Origin: Sphaerothrix gracilis
GTDB lineage: Bacteria; Cyanobacteriota; Cyanobacteriia; Phormidesmidales; Phormidesmidaceae
Length of the DNA: 64,000 bases
Reading direction: 5' to 3'
NCBI RefSeq assembly: GCF_030405905.1
Contig: NZ_JASATW010000025.1
Span: 1-64,000, forward strand
The notes under the pieces: model-generated
Database searches by the model: none
What the model was told of the DNA's origin: nothing
The model's input: only the letters and a program-made list of their open reading frames with translations
Part shown: positions 1 through 9,424 of the stretch, in pieces
Layout of the letters: each line of letters opens with the position of its first letter
Numbering within the stretch: the first letter of the stretch is position 1
Translations under genes and position numbers: made by a program

Positions 1-891
1 CCCTTATCTCCCCCATCTTCCTCATCTCCTTCTCTCCCCCACCTCTGGCACGCCAGCCGCCTGCAAGCCCGCCCCCAGCTTGACGATCTCGTCCAACGCC
101 TCTCTCCCCGCGAAACCTGGTCAGACCTAATCCTGCCAGACCAGCCCTGCCGGGTGCTGCGGGAAATTGTAGCCCACATCCGTCAGCGCACCCAGGTCTA
201 TGAAACCTGGGGCTTTTCCAGTAAAAGCAATCGCGGCCTGGGCATTAGCGCCCTGTTTGCTGGGGTCAGCGGTACGGGAAAAACGATGGCCGCCGGGGTA
301 CTGGCCCAGGAGCTGCAGCTTGACCTATACCGCATCGACCTCAGCTCGGTGGTGAGTAAATATATTGGCGAAACCGAGAAAAATCTGCGCCGGGTGTTCG
401 ATGCGGCGGAAACCGGCGGTGTGATCTTGCTTTTTGATGAAGCCGACGCCCTCTTTGGTAAGCGCAGCGATGTTAAAGACAGCCACGATCGCTACGCCAA
501 TATGGAAGTCAGCTATCTGCTGCAGCGGATGGAAGCCTATCGCGGCTTGGCAATTCTGACCACGAATCTCAAAGACGCCATCGATCCGGCTTTCCTGCGC
601 CGTATTCGCTTCATTGTTCGCTTTCCCTTCCCCGACTTGGAGCAGCGGGCCGCCATCTGGCAGCGGATTTTTCCGGCTCAGCTCCCCACCCAAGACCTCA
701 ACTACCGCCAGCTCGCCAAGCTCAACGTTGCCGGCGGCAATATTCGCAACATCGCCCTGACTGCCGCTTTTCTGGCAGCGGAGAATCAGTCCCCAGTAAC
801 AATGGCCCACCTACTGCAATCGACCCAAAGCGAATTCGCCAAGCTGGAGCGGCCTTTGCCCACGGCTGAGGTAAAAGGCTGGGTAAAGTAA
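1..891 (+). CDS. AAA+ ATPase, 3' part (eCIS-type)
   Basis: The reading frame is open from base 1, so the true start lies upstream. A GTG at 154 is in frame but internal, because the 51 codons before it read like family sequence (for example ARPQLDDLVQRLSPRETW). The visible 296 residues hold an AAA+ core: Walker A GVSGTGKT (about residues 88-95), Walker B VILLFDEADALFG, a sensor-1 segment ILTTNLKDAID and arginines FLRRIRF, then the small helical lid. ATPases of this kind (Afp15-like) are a regular part of extracellular contractile injection system loci, where they are thought to act in assembly or disassembly. The next gene, a DUF4157 protein, supports that context. Structural eCIS genes are not in the window, so the link rests on these two genes. 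Confidence 0.8.
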   Translation, partial: PLSPPSSSSPSLPHLWHASRLQARPQLDDLVQRLSPRETWSDLILPDQPCRVLREIVAHIRQRTQVYETWGFSSKSNRGLGISALFAGVSGTGKTMAAGVLAQELQLDLYRIDLSSVVSKYIGETEKNLRRVFDAAETGGVILLFDEADALFGKRSDVKDSHDRYANMEVSYLLQRMEAYRGLAILTTNLKDAIDPAFLRRIRFIVRFPFPDLEQRAAIWQRIFPAQLPTQDLNYRQLAKLNVAGGNIRNIALTAAFLAAENQSPVTMAHLLQSTQSEFAKLERPLPTAEVKGWVK

Positions 892-952
892 TTGGGTTAA
901 AGAATACGAAGAATTTAACTGAGAGCGTTTATCCCAGTCCTGCTTACATACA

Positions 953-2695
953 ATGGGGGGCAACAAAGCGCGATCGCACTTTTCCCTCATGCAAACCCGC
1001 ATTCCTACCCCCACTAAAAAATCTGCTCCTCTTCCTACGCCCGCAACTGATACGGGCATGTTCCAGCGTCGCCCGTTTCCTAAGCCTCAGGAAGAGGACG
1101 AAGACGACGCGCCAGATCTGCAGCCCCGCACTGCAATTCCAGCGGTACAACTGATGGATATTCCCCTCTACCCAGAAGCACCTGCGGCTGAACCCGACCT
1201 GCAGCGCGAGGCAATGGATGAAGAGGAGGAAGACGACACACTGGCGGCTCCTGTGCAAACCAAGCTGACAATAGGGCAGCCAGGGGATAAGTATGAGCAA
1301 GAAGCAGATCAGATGGCGGCGAAGGTGATGCGGATGCCGGAGGTGGGGGTTGAGGGAGATGAGGAAGGCAGCAAGCTCTCCCCAGTGCAGCGGCGCGTGC
1401 AGGCTAAGGAGGGGGGAGCGGCGGTACCGAGTGGATTTGAGCAGCAGCTTGCGAGTCAGGGAGGCGGCGGCAGACCGCTCTCGGATAAGACCCGCGCTTT
1501 TATGGAACCTCGTTTCGGCACAGATTTTAGCGGCGTGCGGGTACATGAGTCTCCAGATTTAGCCAATTCGATCCAAGCTCAGGCGTTTACCCACGGGCAG
1601 GATATTTATTTCAACTCCGGGAAATACAACCCGGGGTCGAGTGGAGGGAAGGAGTTGTTGGCCCATGAGTTGACGCATGTGGTACAGCAGTCAAGTAAGC
1701 AAGTCAATTCTAAACTACAGCTGAAAAGTAGAGATTCAACCTATGGTAGTTGGCTCGGTAGCGAAGGAAAAGATTTTGTATCTCTTCGAGATGAATTAGA
1801 AAAGAATTATGGATATCACTTTTATGAGCGCATAGCAATTGGACAAAGAAGTAATGGCTCTCATGTATGGGGCAAAGGAGAGCACAGCAGTGAAACACCA
1901 TCTAACGAAGTAGCATGGTCGATTAAAAAGCCAAACGGAGACTGGACTTTTTCAACACTGAATCAAGTTATAGATAAATGTATAAAGCTACAGGCATCGA
2001 CAAGCAGTGTGAAGCAAAAGTCGAGTGAACCGAAATCAGCGTCAGATGACTCACGATTGGCTTCACCATCCTGTGCTATTGAGCATGATTTTAGTAAAAG
2101 CGAGGAGATAACTGTTCATCCTACTCCACTAACTTCAATAAAGCTTAAACTCACAGGAAAAGTAAACTGTACTATCGGAGATAGTGTATGCACGGCTAAT
2201 AAAGATGGTGTCACTTTCTCTTCAAAGGGTAAAAGCGTTACTATCTCAAAAGATAACTTTCAATCACAGGTAAGTGAAGCTGTTAGTACATTTGCTGATG
2301 CTTTTCAACCCGAGGATGATAACGCGTCTTTAGCACTGAAGAACAAATTTTCTGGAAAGTTAGGTGAAACAGAATCTTCACTTAAGATTGAAGGTGCTCG
2401 TCCGTTAGTAACAGCAGTATACAAAGTTAAGCATCAGCCAAGCTCTCTGAGATTTAAAGTTGGGAATATAAATTTTGAGGGTACTGTAGGTTTTGACCTA
2501 GAAATTCGTCAGCGTTATCCAGAGCTAACTCGTGAACAGGTAAAAGCGTTGAGTTTGGCAACATTGATAGCTGCTCTTATTGCAATAATTGTTCTTTATT
2601 GGGGAGTAACAGTAGCCGCTCTAGAAGTGGCGATAGCTGCTGTCGCTGGCGTTCTTATACTGCTTGGACTTGGTGCTGCTCTTGCTGGCAGTTAA
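953..2695 (+). CDS. DUF4157 (eCIS core domain) protein with unknown C-terminal half
   Basis: The N-terminal 80 or so residues are low complexity, rich in Pro and acidic residues. A DUF4157 domain follows at about residues 105-245 and ends in the metalloprotease-like motif HELTHVVQQ. DUF4157 proteins are linked to contractile injection systems as cargo or cargo-associated proteins. From about base 1690 the DNA becomes AT-rich and loses HIP1 sites. The roughly 330 residues after that point match no family I recognise. They end in a hydrophobic stretch (about residues 525-578, ATLIAALIAIIVLYWGVTVA onward) that could form two membrane helices, as in a pore-forming or membrane-targeted effector. 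That function is inference. A second ATG at 989 (MQTRIPTPTKK) is an equally good start; neither has a clear Shine-Dalgarno. Confidence 0.82.
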   Translation: MGGNKARSHFSLMQTRIPTPTKKSAPLPTPATDTGMFQRRPFPKPQEEDEDDAPDLQPRTAIPAVQLMDIPLYPEAPAAEPDLQREAMDEEEEDDTLAAPVQTKLTIGQPGDKYEQEADQMAAKVMRMPEVGVEGDEEGSKLSPVQRRVQAKEGGAAVPSGFEQQLASQGGGGRPLSDKTRAFMEPRFGTDFSGVRVHESPDLANSIQAQAFTHGQDIYFNSGKYNPGSSGGKELLAHELTHVVQQSSKQVNSKLQLKSRDSTYGSWLGSEGKDFVSLRDELEKNYGYHFYERIAIGQRSNGSHVWGKGEHSSETPSNEVAWSIKKPNGDWTFSTLNQVIDKCIKLQASTSSVKQKSSEPKSASDDSRLASPSCAIEHDFSKSEEITVHPTPLTSIKLKLTGKVNCTIGDSVCTANKDGVTFSSKGKSVTISKDNFQSQVSEAVSTFADAFQPEDDNASLALKNKFSGKLGETESSLKIEGARPLVTAVYKVKHQPSSLRFKVGNINFEGTVGFDLEIRQRYPELTREQVKALSLATLIAALIAIIVLYWGVTVAALEVAIAAVAGVLILLGLGAALAGS

Positions 2696-2983
2696 CGATT
2701 GACGAAAAAATAACTCAAGTACAATCGCAGATCTTGTAAGGTACGTTTCTGCTATTCCCCCTCGTTACTTCTCCAATCACTCCTTGGAAACGCGCTCACC
2801 CCAAAACAGTGCGTTACAGCCTACACCCATTTGCGATTTTGGGCTACTACCGCTACGCGGAATGCAAAATGCAAAACCTCGTTAGATCAGCATTTCCAGC
2901 TTTTGGAAAGGTGGCGCAATTTATGCCATCAAGTACTACATTGTTATCTCAGTGCGATCAATCCTTGTTAGGAGTAAGGCTGC

Positions 2984-3193
2984 TTAACCAGCCTGCCGGA
3001 CACTCGAAATTACCTTGAGATTGCTTCTCAGCCACTCATTGACCAGTTCCTGAACCTCTAATCCGTTTTCATCTGCCAGACGACTGATCATTTCACTTAC
3101 ATCCGGCTCTAGATAAATAGGAAAACTAAACTCCGCCTGGGCATTGTAGAATTTCCCTCGTTCACCCTTTGAAAAATCATAGTCTGCTTTCAT
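2984..3193 (-). CDS. BrnA-type antitoxin of a BrnT/BrnA pair
   Basis: This is a small protein of 69 residues when started at the ATG at 3193 (MKADYDFSKGERGKFY). That ATG overlaps the toxin stop as ATGA, which favours it over the longer frame beginning at 3265. The sequence DFSKGERGKFYNAQAEFSFP is typical of small antitoxins that accompany BrnT toxins. The middle looks like a short DNA-binding helix-turn-helix or ribbon-helix segment (ISRLADENGLEVQELVNEWL). It should neutralise the toxin encoded just upstream and repress the shared promoter, as in the family. The exact antitoxin subfamily is not certain. Confidence 0.78.
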   Translation of the reverse strand: MKADYDFSKGERGKFYNAQAEFSFPIYLEPDVSEMISRLADENGLEVQELVNEWLRSNLKVISSVRQAG

Positions 3194-3489
3194 TCCTCTG
3201 CCCCTTGATACTGAAGGATTTCTGCACGGGTCGCCTTTCGAGCGGAAATGATACGGATGTGACATACCTCCTGACTCATCTGCTCAAACGTGTGAACCAC
3301 AACCCGGACGACTCCACTGCTGTCTACTCCAAGGGTAATCCAGCGATCTTCATCCTGGCTATGCTCAGCATCATAAATCGAAACTTGGCGAGGGTCCCGA
3401 AAAACCGTAGCGGCCTGGCGAAAAGAAATCCGATGTTTCTGAAAATTACTGGCATCCTTTGCCGGAGCCCAATCGAAGCGATATCGCAA
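3190..3489 (-). CDS. brnT: BrnT family ribonuclease toxin
   Basis: The 99 residues match BrnT along their length: an N-terminal FDWAPAKDASNFQKHRISF, then AATVFRDP, then ERW-type ITLGVDSSG, then VVVHTF, ending with the hallmark RIISARKATRAE. BrnT is a RelE-like-fold ribonuclease that inhibits translation and is held in check by the product of the next gene. The two genes overlap by four bases (ATGA), with the toxin first, the usual BrnT-BrnA order. Nothing in the sequence suggests inactivation: length and motifs are complete. Confidence 0.85.
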   Translation of the reverse strand: MRYRFDWAPAKDASNFQKHRISFRQAATVFRDPRQVSIYDAEHSQDEDRWITLGVDSSGVVRVVVHTFEQMSQEVCHIRIISARKATRAEILQYQGAEE

Positions 3490-3620
3490 ATTTCAATGTC
3501 CTAGACCACCTGAAACTGGCTGTAAGATAACACAACAGACCGCAATCAGCGAATTAACGTAATGCTTGCAGTTATAGAAGTATCCTGTTTCTGGCAGAAG
3601 TGCGATCGCTCGCTTCGTAG

Positions 3621-3645
3621 GCTGGGTTGAAACATAAAACCCAGC
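3621..3645. repeat. Short palindromic repeat, GCTGGGTT/AACCCAGC
   Basis: This is a perfect 8-bp inverted repeat around a 9-base loop, in intergenic DNA upstream of the antitoxin remnant. The GGGTT...AACCC motif resembles the small dispersed hairpins common between cyanobacterial genes and the larger copy at 28621-28698. It could act as a weak stem-loop in RNA, but no U-tract follows, so it is not called a terminator. Confidence 0.5.
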
Positions 3646-3913
3646 ATTCATTACAGACAATACCGGCCAAATTCAGAAAGTGGTTCTGAGTCTGAGTGAA
3701 TATCAGCATTTATTGAGCGCCCTAGAAGATGAAGATCTGTATCAAGCCATGCAGGCCGTGCGTCATGAAACTCCGCTCAGTCGAGGAGCAGCACTATTGC
3801 AGCAGAAGACTCGATTAGGACACATTGGATTTACGCTTGTTGCTGGCCAGTGTGCTTTAGCCCTAAACCGTCCTAAGTCACTATTCACATGCAATAGAGG
3901 CTCTAGACAGTGA
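3638..3913 (+). pseudogene. Phd/YefM-like antitoxin remnant
   Basis: The frame is open from the stop at 3635. It reads ITDNTGQIQKVVLSLSEYQH, then LLSALEDEDLYQAMQAVRHE and TPLSRGAALLQ. This is the C-terminal half of the pattern seen in Phd/YefM antitoxins: a beta strand and the EYQ-LL-LED region followed by an acidic toxin-binding helix. The N-terminal DNA-binding part is missing, and from about base 3800 the frame runs into unrelated sequence. A GTG at 3680 is the first in-frame start and has no Shine-Dalgarno. No RelE or ParE toxin follows. Most likely a decayed antitoxin gene. Confidence 0.5.
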
Positions 3914-3935
3914 TGGTGAATGAAGGTCACAAATT

Positions 3936-4131
3936 TCATCTCAAGGAAATTTCGTCTAATCTGTAGCCGCCAGCCAAATCATCCCTCGTCTGCTGATGCC
4001 AGCGTCGAGCCTCCTGCCGTTGTTTCTCCACACTCATAGAGCACCTTTTCTTCTGCCAATCGCTGACGTATGAACGAGCGATCGCGCCGCTGCGCCAATT
4101 CTTCTGGAGAAGAAACGATTACAGAGCCATT
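3936..4131 (-). pseudogene. Remnant of an MNT/HEPN toxin-antitoxin pair
   Basis: The minus strand first reads the tail of a minimal nucleotidyltransferase (VIVSSPEELAQRRDRSFIRQ, then RLAEEKVLYE). It then gives an overlapping ATG at 4037 that opens a HEPN-domain start (MSVEKQRQEARRWHQQTRDD). Both fragments are in the order and overlap normal for MNT antitoxin and HEPN toxin. The HEPN frame loses its family pattern after about 25 codons and stops at 3936; the nucleotidyltransferase lacks everything upstream of its last 30 residues. The adjoining plus-strand bases 4142-4270 hold another short open frame of 40 codons without a start, unidentified. No intact gene lies in 3914-4272. Confidence 0.55.
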
Positions 4132-4272
4132 TCAACTGGAAGTATGTGACAGCTTGGTGTCCTTGAGCCAGACTCTAAGCAAATTATCCAAGACTTTAAT
4201 CTGTTTTGCAGTCCAGCCGACCTAGAATCGCGACTGAGGGTACTGGTTGCCATTTTGAAAGGGGACTGATGT

Positions 4273-7122
4273 TTAGTCAGCTTGGGGGGGCAGCTCCAAA
4301 GGAGGCAAGCGGCTGGGAGCTGGGGGCAGTGACGGGATAGGGACCGTCGGCAGCGGCGGGGGCTGACCGTTGCCAGACTGGGCACTAGGCCGGGCACTGT
4401 ACCCCACTTTTTCAATCACTACCGATCGCGTCACCTCCTCACCCAGTTCGTTCACTGCCCGCAGCGTAATCTTTTCAGCACCGGGAGCTGCGCTGAGGGT
4501 GTAGAGGGTATCTTGCCGGTCAATTTCACCAGGGGCGGGTAGCAGCTCTACTTGGGTGGCATGTTCCACCTGCCAGCTAAGACGAATATCGAACGACTCG
4601 CGGGCCGGATTGACCGCATAGACAAACTTAGGCTTTTGAGCCACACTCTCGCCATTGACCTGAAACTCAACGATGTCAGGTTTTGGCGGTTTGATGGGAA
4701 TCGTAGGCGTACTGCTAGTAATGGCCTCCGTCACATCATCACGCTTTGGCATGACGGTGAGGTAAAACGTGTACTCGCCCACCTGGGTAACCGGGGTAGG
4801 AACGGCTTCACACACTAGCTGATTATCACGGCTGAGGCAGTAGGGGCGCAAGCGAGGATCTAGACGATTGAAGTCGTCTACGGCAGCTGAAAGGTCGAAG
4901 CCATCAAACGTAATAGGCCGCATATTTTCTGACCCGTCGGGAGCGAGGCTGACTAGCTTTAGGGCCTCAATGTCTTTTAAGTTGGTGATCGTCCAGCTCA
5001 GGCGAATGGGTACAGTGGGGGTCACGTCTGGTTCAGAAACAGGGACGATCGCCTGACCGGACTGCGTACCCTCTACCCCTACCGGGGTATCCTCAGCCTC
5101 AGCCACCGCTGCTGATTCAGCCTCCTCTGACTCAGGTGCCGCTGCCGCCAGCAGTTCGGCTGCGCCCAGCGTTGGGTTGGGGGGCTGAATGAGTGCCTCA
5201 TCTACAAAGCGATATTCCGAGGCCGTGGCAGAAAACTCTAAAATCTGCGGCGGCGCGGCAGGGGCGACGGCCACTTTTTCTAGAAAAGCCGTATCGGAGA
5301 GGGGGCCGAGTTCTTGGGCAGCAGTGACCTCATCAGTCGAGTCGGCATCCGATTGCCGCGTCTTTTGAAACACCATCAGCGTAAAGGCATACTGGCCTTC
5401 GGTAAGGGCGTCACCTTCTGTTAAAAATTCCTGTACCTGCACGTTAGTACAGCGTAGCCGCTTTTCATTGGGAGACTCGGCCCGAAACAAGTGGCGGTGC
5501 AGTCGGAATAGGGGGGTTAAAAGCGATCGCTCCGCTTCACTAATTTCCACAATGGCACAGCTACCCTGGGATAGCGCTTCGGCGCTAGCGGTCGGGGTTT
5601 CTGGGTCGGAGGCTGATAGGTCGGGAGGGAGACCGCCCTTATTAGGACGATTAAACCAGTAGTTTTGCAGTGCGTCGGGGTCAGTCTCTAGGGTCTGGAG
5701 AACGCTCTGCTTATCCGCCTGACCTCTCAGCAAGACGATGCGGTCAATGTCATAGGGATTAGTGATTTCCCAGTCCAGCTCAATCGTTTCATCCGTTTCT
5801 TCCTGATAGGTTTCCTGAGCTGATTCAAACACCAGAATGCGGGGTCTGAGGCTAGGTCGCCAAAAGAAGAAATACCAAATCAGCGCGACGACAGCCGCCA
5901 GCAGCCCCAGGCTCAGCAGCGCGATCAGTAAGTGAAACAGCCAGCGCCGTCGCGCCTGCCAGACAATGCGGCCCTGGGGCAGGGTTTCTGGCAGACCGGG
6001 TAGCCACTGGGGCTGAGGCGGCGCGATAGGAACGGCTTCCGGCGCCTCAGTTAAATCTACTAAGGGCCAAACATTCTGCAGATCTACTTGGAAGGTCAAG
6101 GTTCGCTCATTTAAGCGCCAGATCTTCCGCCACCAGTGTTTGGGATAGGGTAAAAGCTGGGCGATCGCCTGCTCTCCTGGCAAAAGCTGAATTTGGGCTG
6201 GCTCGATGGCGTAGTTAAATAGCCGATCAAAATCCTGAGCCGACAGCATTAGATGCCGCTCCACATTGCCCAGATTTACCAGCGTGATTTCAAAAAACTC
6301 GTCTGCAGAGGGAATTTTGCGCCCCTCAGGCTGCAGCTCAATCGTCAGGCGATCGTCGGCTGGAATCGTCAGATAGATAATTTCCAGCAAAGCCAGATTG
6401 CTGCGATTGTGTGAGCGCACATGCAGCGTCGGAAAATAGTCTTTGGCGGGAGTGTAGGCAGGCGGGTGAACGTGCAGCAGAATTTCGCCGCTCTGTTTGG
6501 GATTGAGTTCTAGTCCGGCCGTTTGACGAACAACGCCGGGTAAATCCAGCGATCGCTCTGGATAGTCCACCTCATACCAGTCAGCCGGTAGATCGGGGCA
6601 AAACAGAGAAAAGCGATCGGTGCGGCGGGAGGGATTTTCCACCATCACTTTAATTGTCAAAGTCGTACCGGCAGCCAGCAAAATCGGATGCTCTGAGTCG
6701 CTGGCAGGGCTGACGACAATTTTCGGCTCGTTGCGCAGCTCTAGCTCTTGGGCTGAGGGCAGTACCTGAAGCTGCTGCGACCGCCGAATGTCTTCACCTA
6801 GATACTGGTCAGAGCTGACGCGGATATCGTAGCTATAGAAACCGGGATCTGCCTGGGGCGGCACCCGAAAGGTCAGCCGCACATCTGCCGACTCGCCCGG
6901 TTCGAGTCTAAGGTCAGTCACCGACCTGTCAAACTGGCTCCAGCGCAGCAGTGGTTCCGAGCGAGCATCGGCAGGTTCTAGCCACAGTTCAATATTGGCA
7001 GCGCGATCGCCGCGATTGCTAATGGTCAACGTGCGCTCTAGCGGCTCGCCCCCCGGCTTAGCCCCGCTGCCGCTGCCCTGCACATCAATCCATAAATTTT
7101 GAAGCGTGTTACTGACAACCAT
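4273..7122 (-). CDS. Large membrane protein with beta-sandwich repeats
   Basis: 949 residues with no signal peptide. Residues 1-390 form two or three immunoglobulin-like or NEW3-type beta-sandwich units; phrases such as LTISNRGDRAANIELWLEP, LEPGESADVRL and LLPGEQAIAQL mark them. One strong membrane helix follows at about 392-420 (LLIALLSLGLLAAVVALIWY). The remaining 530 residues carry three further repeats with a shared pattern, ILVFE or ILEFS or IVEFQ followed by IELDW, IRLSW or IRLSW, broken by acidic and Ala/Pro-rich linkers, with a Pro-rich tail. The start overlaps the end of the preceding gene by 14 bases, so the two are probably translated together. Function unknown; a surface, envelope or injection-system scaffold is possible. 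Confidence 0.8.
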   Translation of the reverse strand: MVVSNTLQNLWIDVQGSGSGAKPGGEPLERTLTISNRGDRAANIELWLEPADARSEPLLRWSQFDRSVTDLRLEPGESADVRLTFRVPPQADPGFYSYDIRVSSDQYLGEDIRRSQQLQVLPSAQELELRNEPKIVVSPASDSEHPILLAAGTTLTIKVMVENPSRRTDRFSLFCPDLPADWYEVDYPERSLDLPGVVRQTAGLELNPKQSGEILLHVHPPAYTPAKDYFPTLHVRSHNRSNLALLEIIYLTIPADDRLTIELQPEGRKIPSADEFFEITLVNLGNVERHLMLSAQDFDRLFNYAIEPAQIQLLPGEQAIAQLLPYPKHWWRKIWRLNERTLTFQVDLQNVWPLVDLTEAPEAVPIAPPQPQWLPGLPETLPQGRIVWQARRRWLFHLLIALLSLGLLAAVVALIWYFFFWRPSLRPRILVFESAQETYQEETDETIELDWEITNPYDIDRIVLLRGQADKQSVLQTLETDPDALQNYWFNRPNKGGLPPDLSASDPETPTASAEALSQGSCAIVEISEAERSLLTPLFRLHRHLFRAESPNEKRLRCTNVQVQEFLTEGDALTEGQYAFTLMVFQKTRQSDADSTDEVTAAQELGPLSDTAFLEKVAVAPAAPPQILEFSATASEYRFVDEALIQPPNPTLGAAELLAAAAPESEEAESAAVAEAEDTPVGVEGTQSGQAIVPVSEPDVTPTVPIRLSWTITNLKDIEALKLVSLAPDGSENMRPITFDGFDLSAAVDDFNRLDPRLRPYCLSRDNQLVCEAVPTPVTQVGEYTFYLTVMPKRDDVTEAITSSTPTIPIKPPKPDIVEFQVNGESVAQKPKFVYAVNPARESFDIRLSWQVEHATQVELLPAPGEIDRQDTLYTLSAAPGAEKITLRAVNELGEEVTRSVVIEKVGYSARPSAQSGNGQPPPLPTVPIPSLPPAPSRLPPLELPPQAD

Positions 7123-9424
7123 TCGGATTCAACTGTTTGCGATAGAGCTGGACGCGATTACCAGGGGTGTCGCTGGCAACGAGCACGACTTCCTGCTGAC
7201 CCTGGGTGGTGTAGTGTAAATCAACGCTATTGAGCCGCGTGTCGTTAAACCGCCTTACTGCGATGCCAGCTTCATAGCGAGGATCACGGCTACCGTCAGC
7301 CGTCAGCGGCCACAGCATCACTCGGCCATCATCGCCGGTACTGGTGAGATAGCAACCATTGCTCGATAGTGCCAGGGCACGTACCGGGCTGCTAATCTCG
7401 CCGGCTTGCCACTGGTCGAGCCTAAATTCAGTCTGGCAGTCCTCCTGGAGAAAACGCGCTGAGCGCTCGGCCTTAAAGGTCTGCGGTAGGCAGTCGCGGA
7501 TGGTCTTTAGATTCCAGGTGGTAATGACGCCCTGGTTGTCAGCCGTTGCCAGCACAGCGGACTTAGCCGCCGCTGCCGTACTGGTGATATAGCTGTTGCG
7601 ATTGGTGACAGGTTCAATCCCCTCAGCAAAGACGCGATCGCGCTTATAGGCCAAATTGTAAGCAGACTGGCGCTCATAGTCCCACACCATTAGGCGGTTA
7701 AACTGGCCGCCAATCACCAGCAGGTTATAACCAGGTCTTTCGCTCACGGAGAGGCTAGAAACAGCGTAGTCCCCGCCGAGGGACAGAGTTTTTTCCACCT
7801 CTGGCTGGGCCGCTGGGTCTGCCGTTTGTAAGCGCCACTGATGGACTCGACCGCTGCCATGACCGCTAAAGAGAAAGCGCGAATCGCTGGTGAAATCTAG
7901 ATCGAAAATGCGATCGGGGCCGCTACTGGCGCGAAATGTCTGCAGTCGATTAGGGGGGTCAATGTTCCAAAGCTGAATTTCACCGTCTTCTAGGCCAATT
8001 GCAATCTGGGCAACGCTTTCTTCCGGTAAGTGCTGAATGACGCGAATCGGCTTGGCGGCAGTTTTCTGGGCCTCTCCTGCCGCCATCACCCGCTGAAACT
8101 TAGGACGGCGAATATCAATAATCCAGGGGTCTTGATTCACCTGCCAGCGGCGCACCGTCTGATCGCTACTGCCGCTAAAGATGGTGTCGCCACTGGCAAA
8201 AAGGCTGATGGAGTTAATCGGCGCAGTGTGCTGCGTCTCAGGATTGAGCCACCAGGCTAGCCACAGCAGCCATAGCCCCACTACCCCCCCCAGCACCTGC
8301 AGCCACAGCGGTACTACAGGCTTGAGCCGCAGCTCTAGAATGCGGCTAGCGGGGCTTACCTTGACTGCTTTGCCCACTTCACCAGAGCCAGGGGAAGCGA
8401 GCTGCGGGAAAACTTCAAAAAAACGGGTGCGGGTGGTGCCTAACCAGGGCCGCTGGCTTTCCACGTCTAAACGCAGCCCGCCGGATACCTCCGGAGCGAG
8501 TTCTAGGGTGGCAGGCACTGTCTGCCAGCGGCTGCCATAGGAGGACTGCACTGAAAGCTGAATTTGCTGTAGCAGGTTGCTTTGATTAGAGAAAATCAGA
8601 TCGTAGGCGACGGGATACAGACGCTGATGCCGCCGCCAGTTGGACTGGGCGGGTACCTGCTGCCGAGGATTTAAACACTGAAAGCTGACACTGCCAAAGG
8701 GTAGCACTTCCAAGCGACCTGCCGTACTGGCAGTGTTTCCCTGACCGTCGCTGGCCTCCAAGCCAAGATGGTAAAGGCGACTTTCGGTTTGGGCCGTGGC
8801 AGGGGGCACACACCAGAAGGTGACGTCTTCAGAGCTACCTGAACCCAAACGCAGCGATCGCTCCGTGCCTTCTGGAAACCAATCTGTCTGCCAGCCCGGA
8901 GTCGCGTCTAGACCTGTCAGCTTCAGCGTGATGTTTTTGGTCTCGCTGCTGAGATTGTAGACCAGGGCCGGAATGCGGACGCGATCGCCCGGATAGACCT
9001 GGAGATCTTGAAAAGGCAAATAAACCCGCAGCGTTTTGTTGGGCCGCAGAATGCGTAGAAAAACCGTTTCAGTGGTAGATATCTGCTCAATTTCCGGCGA
9101 CAGGATCTTAAGGGTCAGCGGTAGCTGAGTATCGTAGGCCGGAATGGGCGCTTTCAGCATTGTGATGTGAAACTGAGTGCGATCGCCGGGTGGCTTTTTA
9201 GCGCAAATTTCCGGCTCAACCGTGTACCACTGAGCACTAGCGGTTGGCTCTACCCCACTGGCCTCTAACGCTAGCTGAAAGCTAGCAAAGCGATCGGTCG
9301 TATTAATGACGGTGACTGCTAAATCGCTTTCAGTAGCAGGCGCAGCGCGGGTAAAGTCGCCTGTATCACTGGGTTTAAAGTCAATCTCTCGCTGCTGAAG
9401 TTCAAGTTTAACCGAGCTAGCCAT
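7109..9424 (-). CDS. Beta-sandwich/TM/WD40 membrane protein
   Basis: 771 residues. The N-terminal 365 are beta-sandwich repeats like those of the next gene (VTVINTTDRFASFQLALEAS, YPGDRVRIPALVYNLSSETK). A single membrane helix lies at about 371-391 (LWLQVLGGVVGLWLLWLAWW). The C-terminal 370 residues are WD40-like repeats (SLFASGDTIFSGSSDQTVRR, FDLDFTSDSRFLFSGHGSG, ALSSNGCYLTSTGDDGRVML) that would make one propeller. The shared architecture of this and the downstream protein suggests paralogous N-terminal halves and a common complex. Stop TAA at 7109 lies inside the next gene's start region. Function unknown; the nearness of eCIS genes is the only context. Confidence 0.8.
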   Translation of the reverse strand: MASSVKLELQQREIDFKPSDTGDFTRAAPATESDLAVTVINTTDRFASFQLALEASGVEPTASAQWYTVEPEICAKKPPGDRTQFHITMLKAPIPAYDTQLPLTLKILSPEIEQISTTETVFLRILRPNKTLRVYLPFQDLQVYPGDRVRIPALVYNLSSETKNITLKLTGLDATPGWQTDWFPEGTERSLRLGSGSSEDVTFWCVPPATAQTESRLYHLGLEASDGQGNTASTAGRLEVLPFGSVSFQCLNPRQQVPAQSNWRRHQRLYPVAYDLIFSNQSNLLQQIQLSVQSSYGSRWQTVPATLELAPEVSGGLRLDVESQRPWLGTTRTRFFEVFPQLASPGSGEVGKAVKVSPASRILELRLKPVVPLWLQVLGGVVGLWLLWLAWWLNPETQHTAPINSISLFASGDTIFSGSSDQTVRRWQVNQDPWIIDIRRPKFQRVMAAGEAQKTAAKPIRVIQHLPEESVAQIAIGLEDGEIQLWNIDPPNRLQTFRASSGPDRIFDLDFTSDSRFLFSGHGSGRVHQWRLQTADPAAQPEVEKTLSLGGDYAVSSLSVSERPGYNLLVIGGQFNRLMVWDYERQSAYNLAYKRDRVFAEGIEPVTNRNSYITSTAAAAKSAVLATADNQGVITTWNLKTIRDCLPQTFKAERSARFLQEDCQTEFRLDQWQAGEISSPVRALALSSNGCYLTSTGDDGRVMLWPLTADGSRDPRYEAGIAVRRFNDTRLNSVDLHYTTQGQQEVVLVASDTPGNRVQLYRKQLNPNGCQ

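Noticed and set aside
2809..3018. 69-residue plus-strand frame after the DUF4157 gene
   Set aside because: No ribosome site, no family pattern, and it runs into the antitoxin gene on the other strand.
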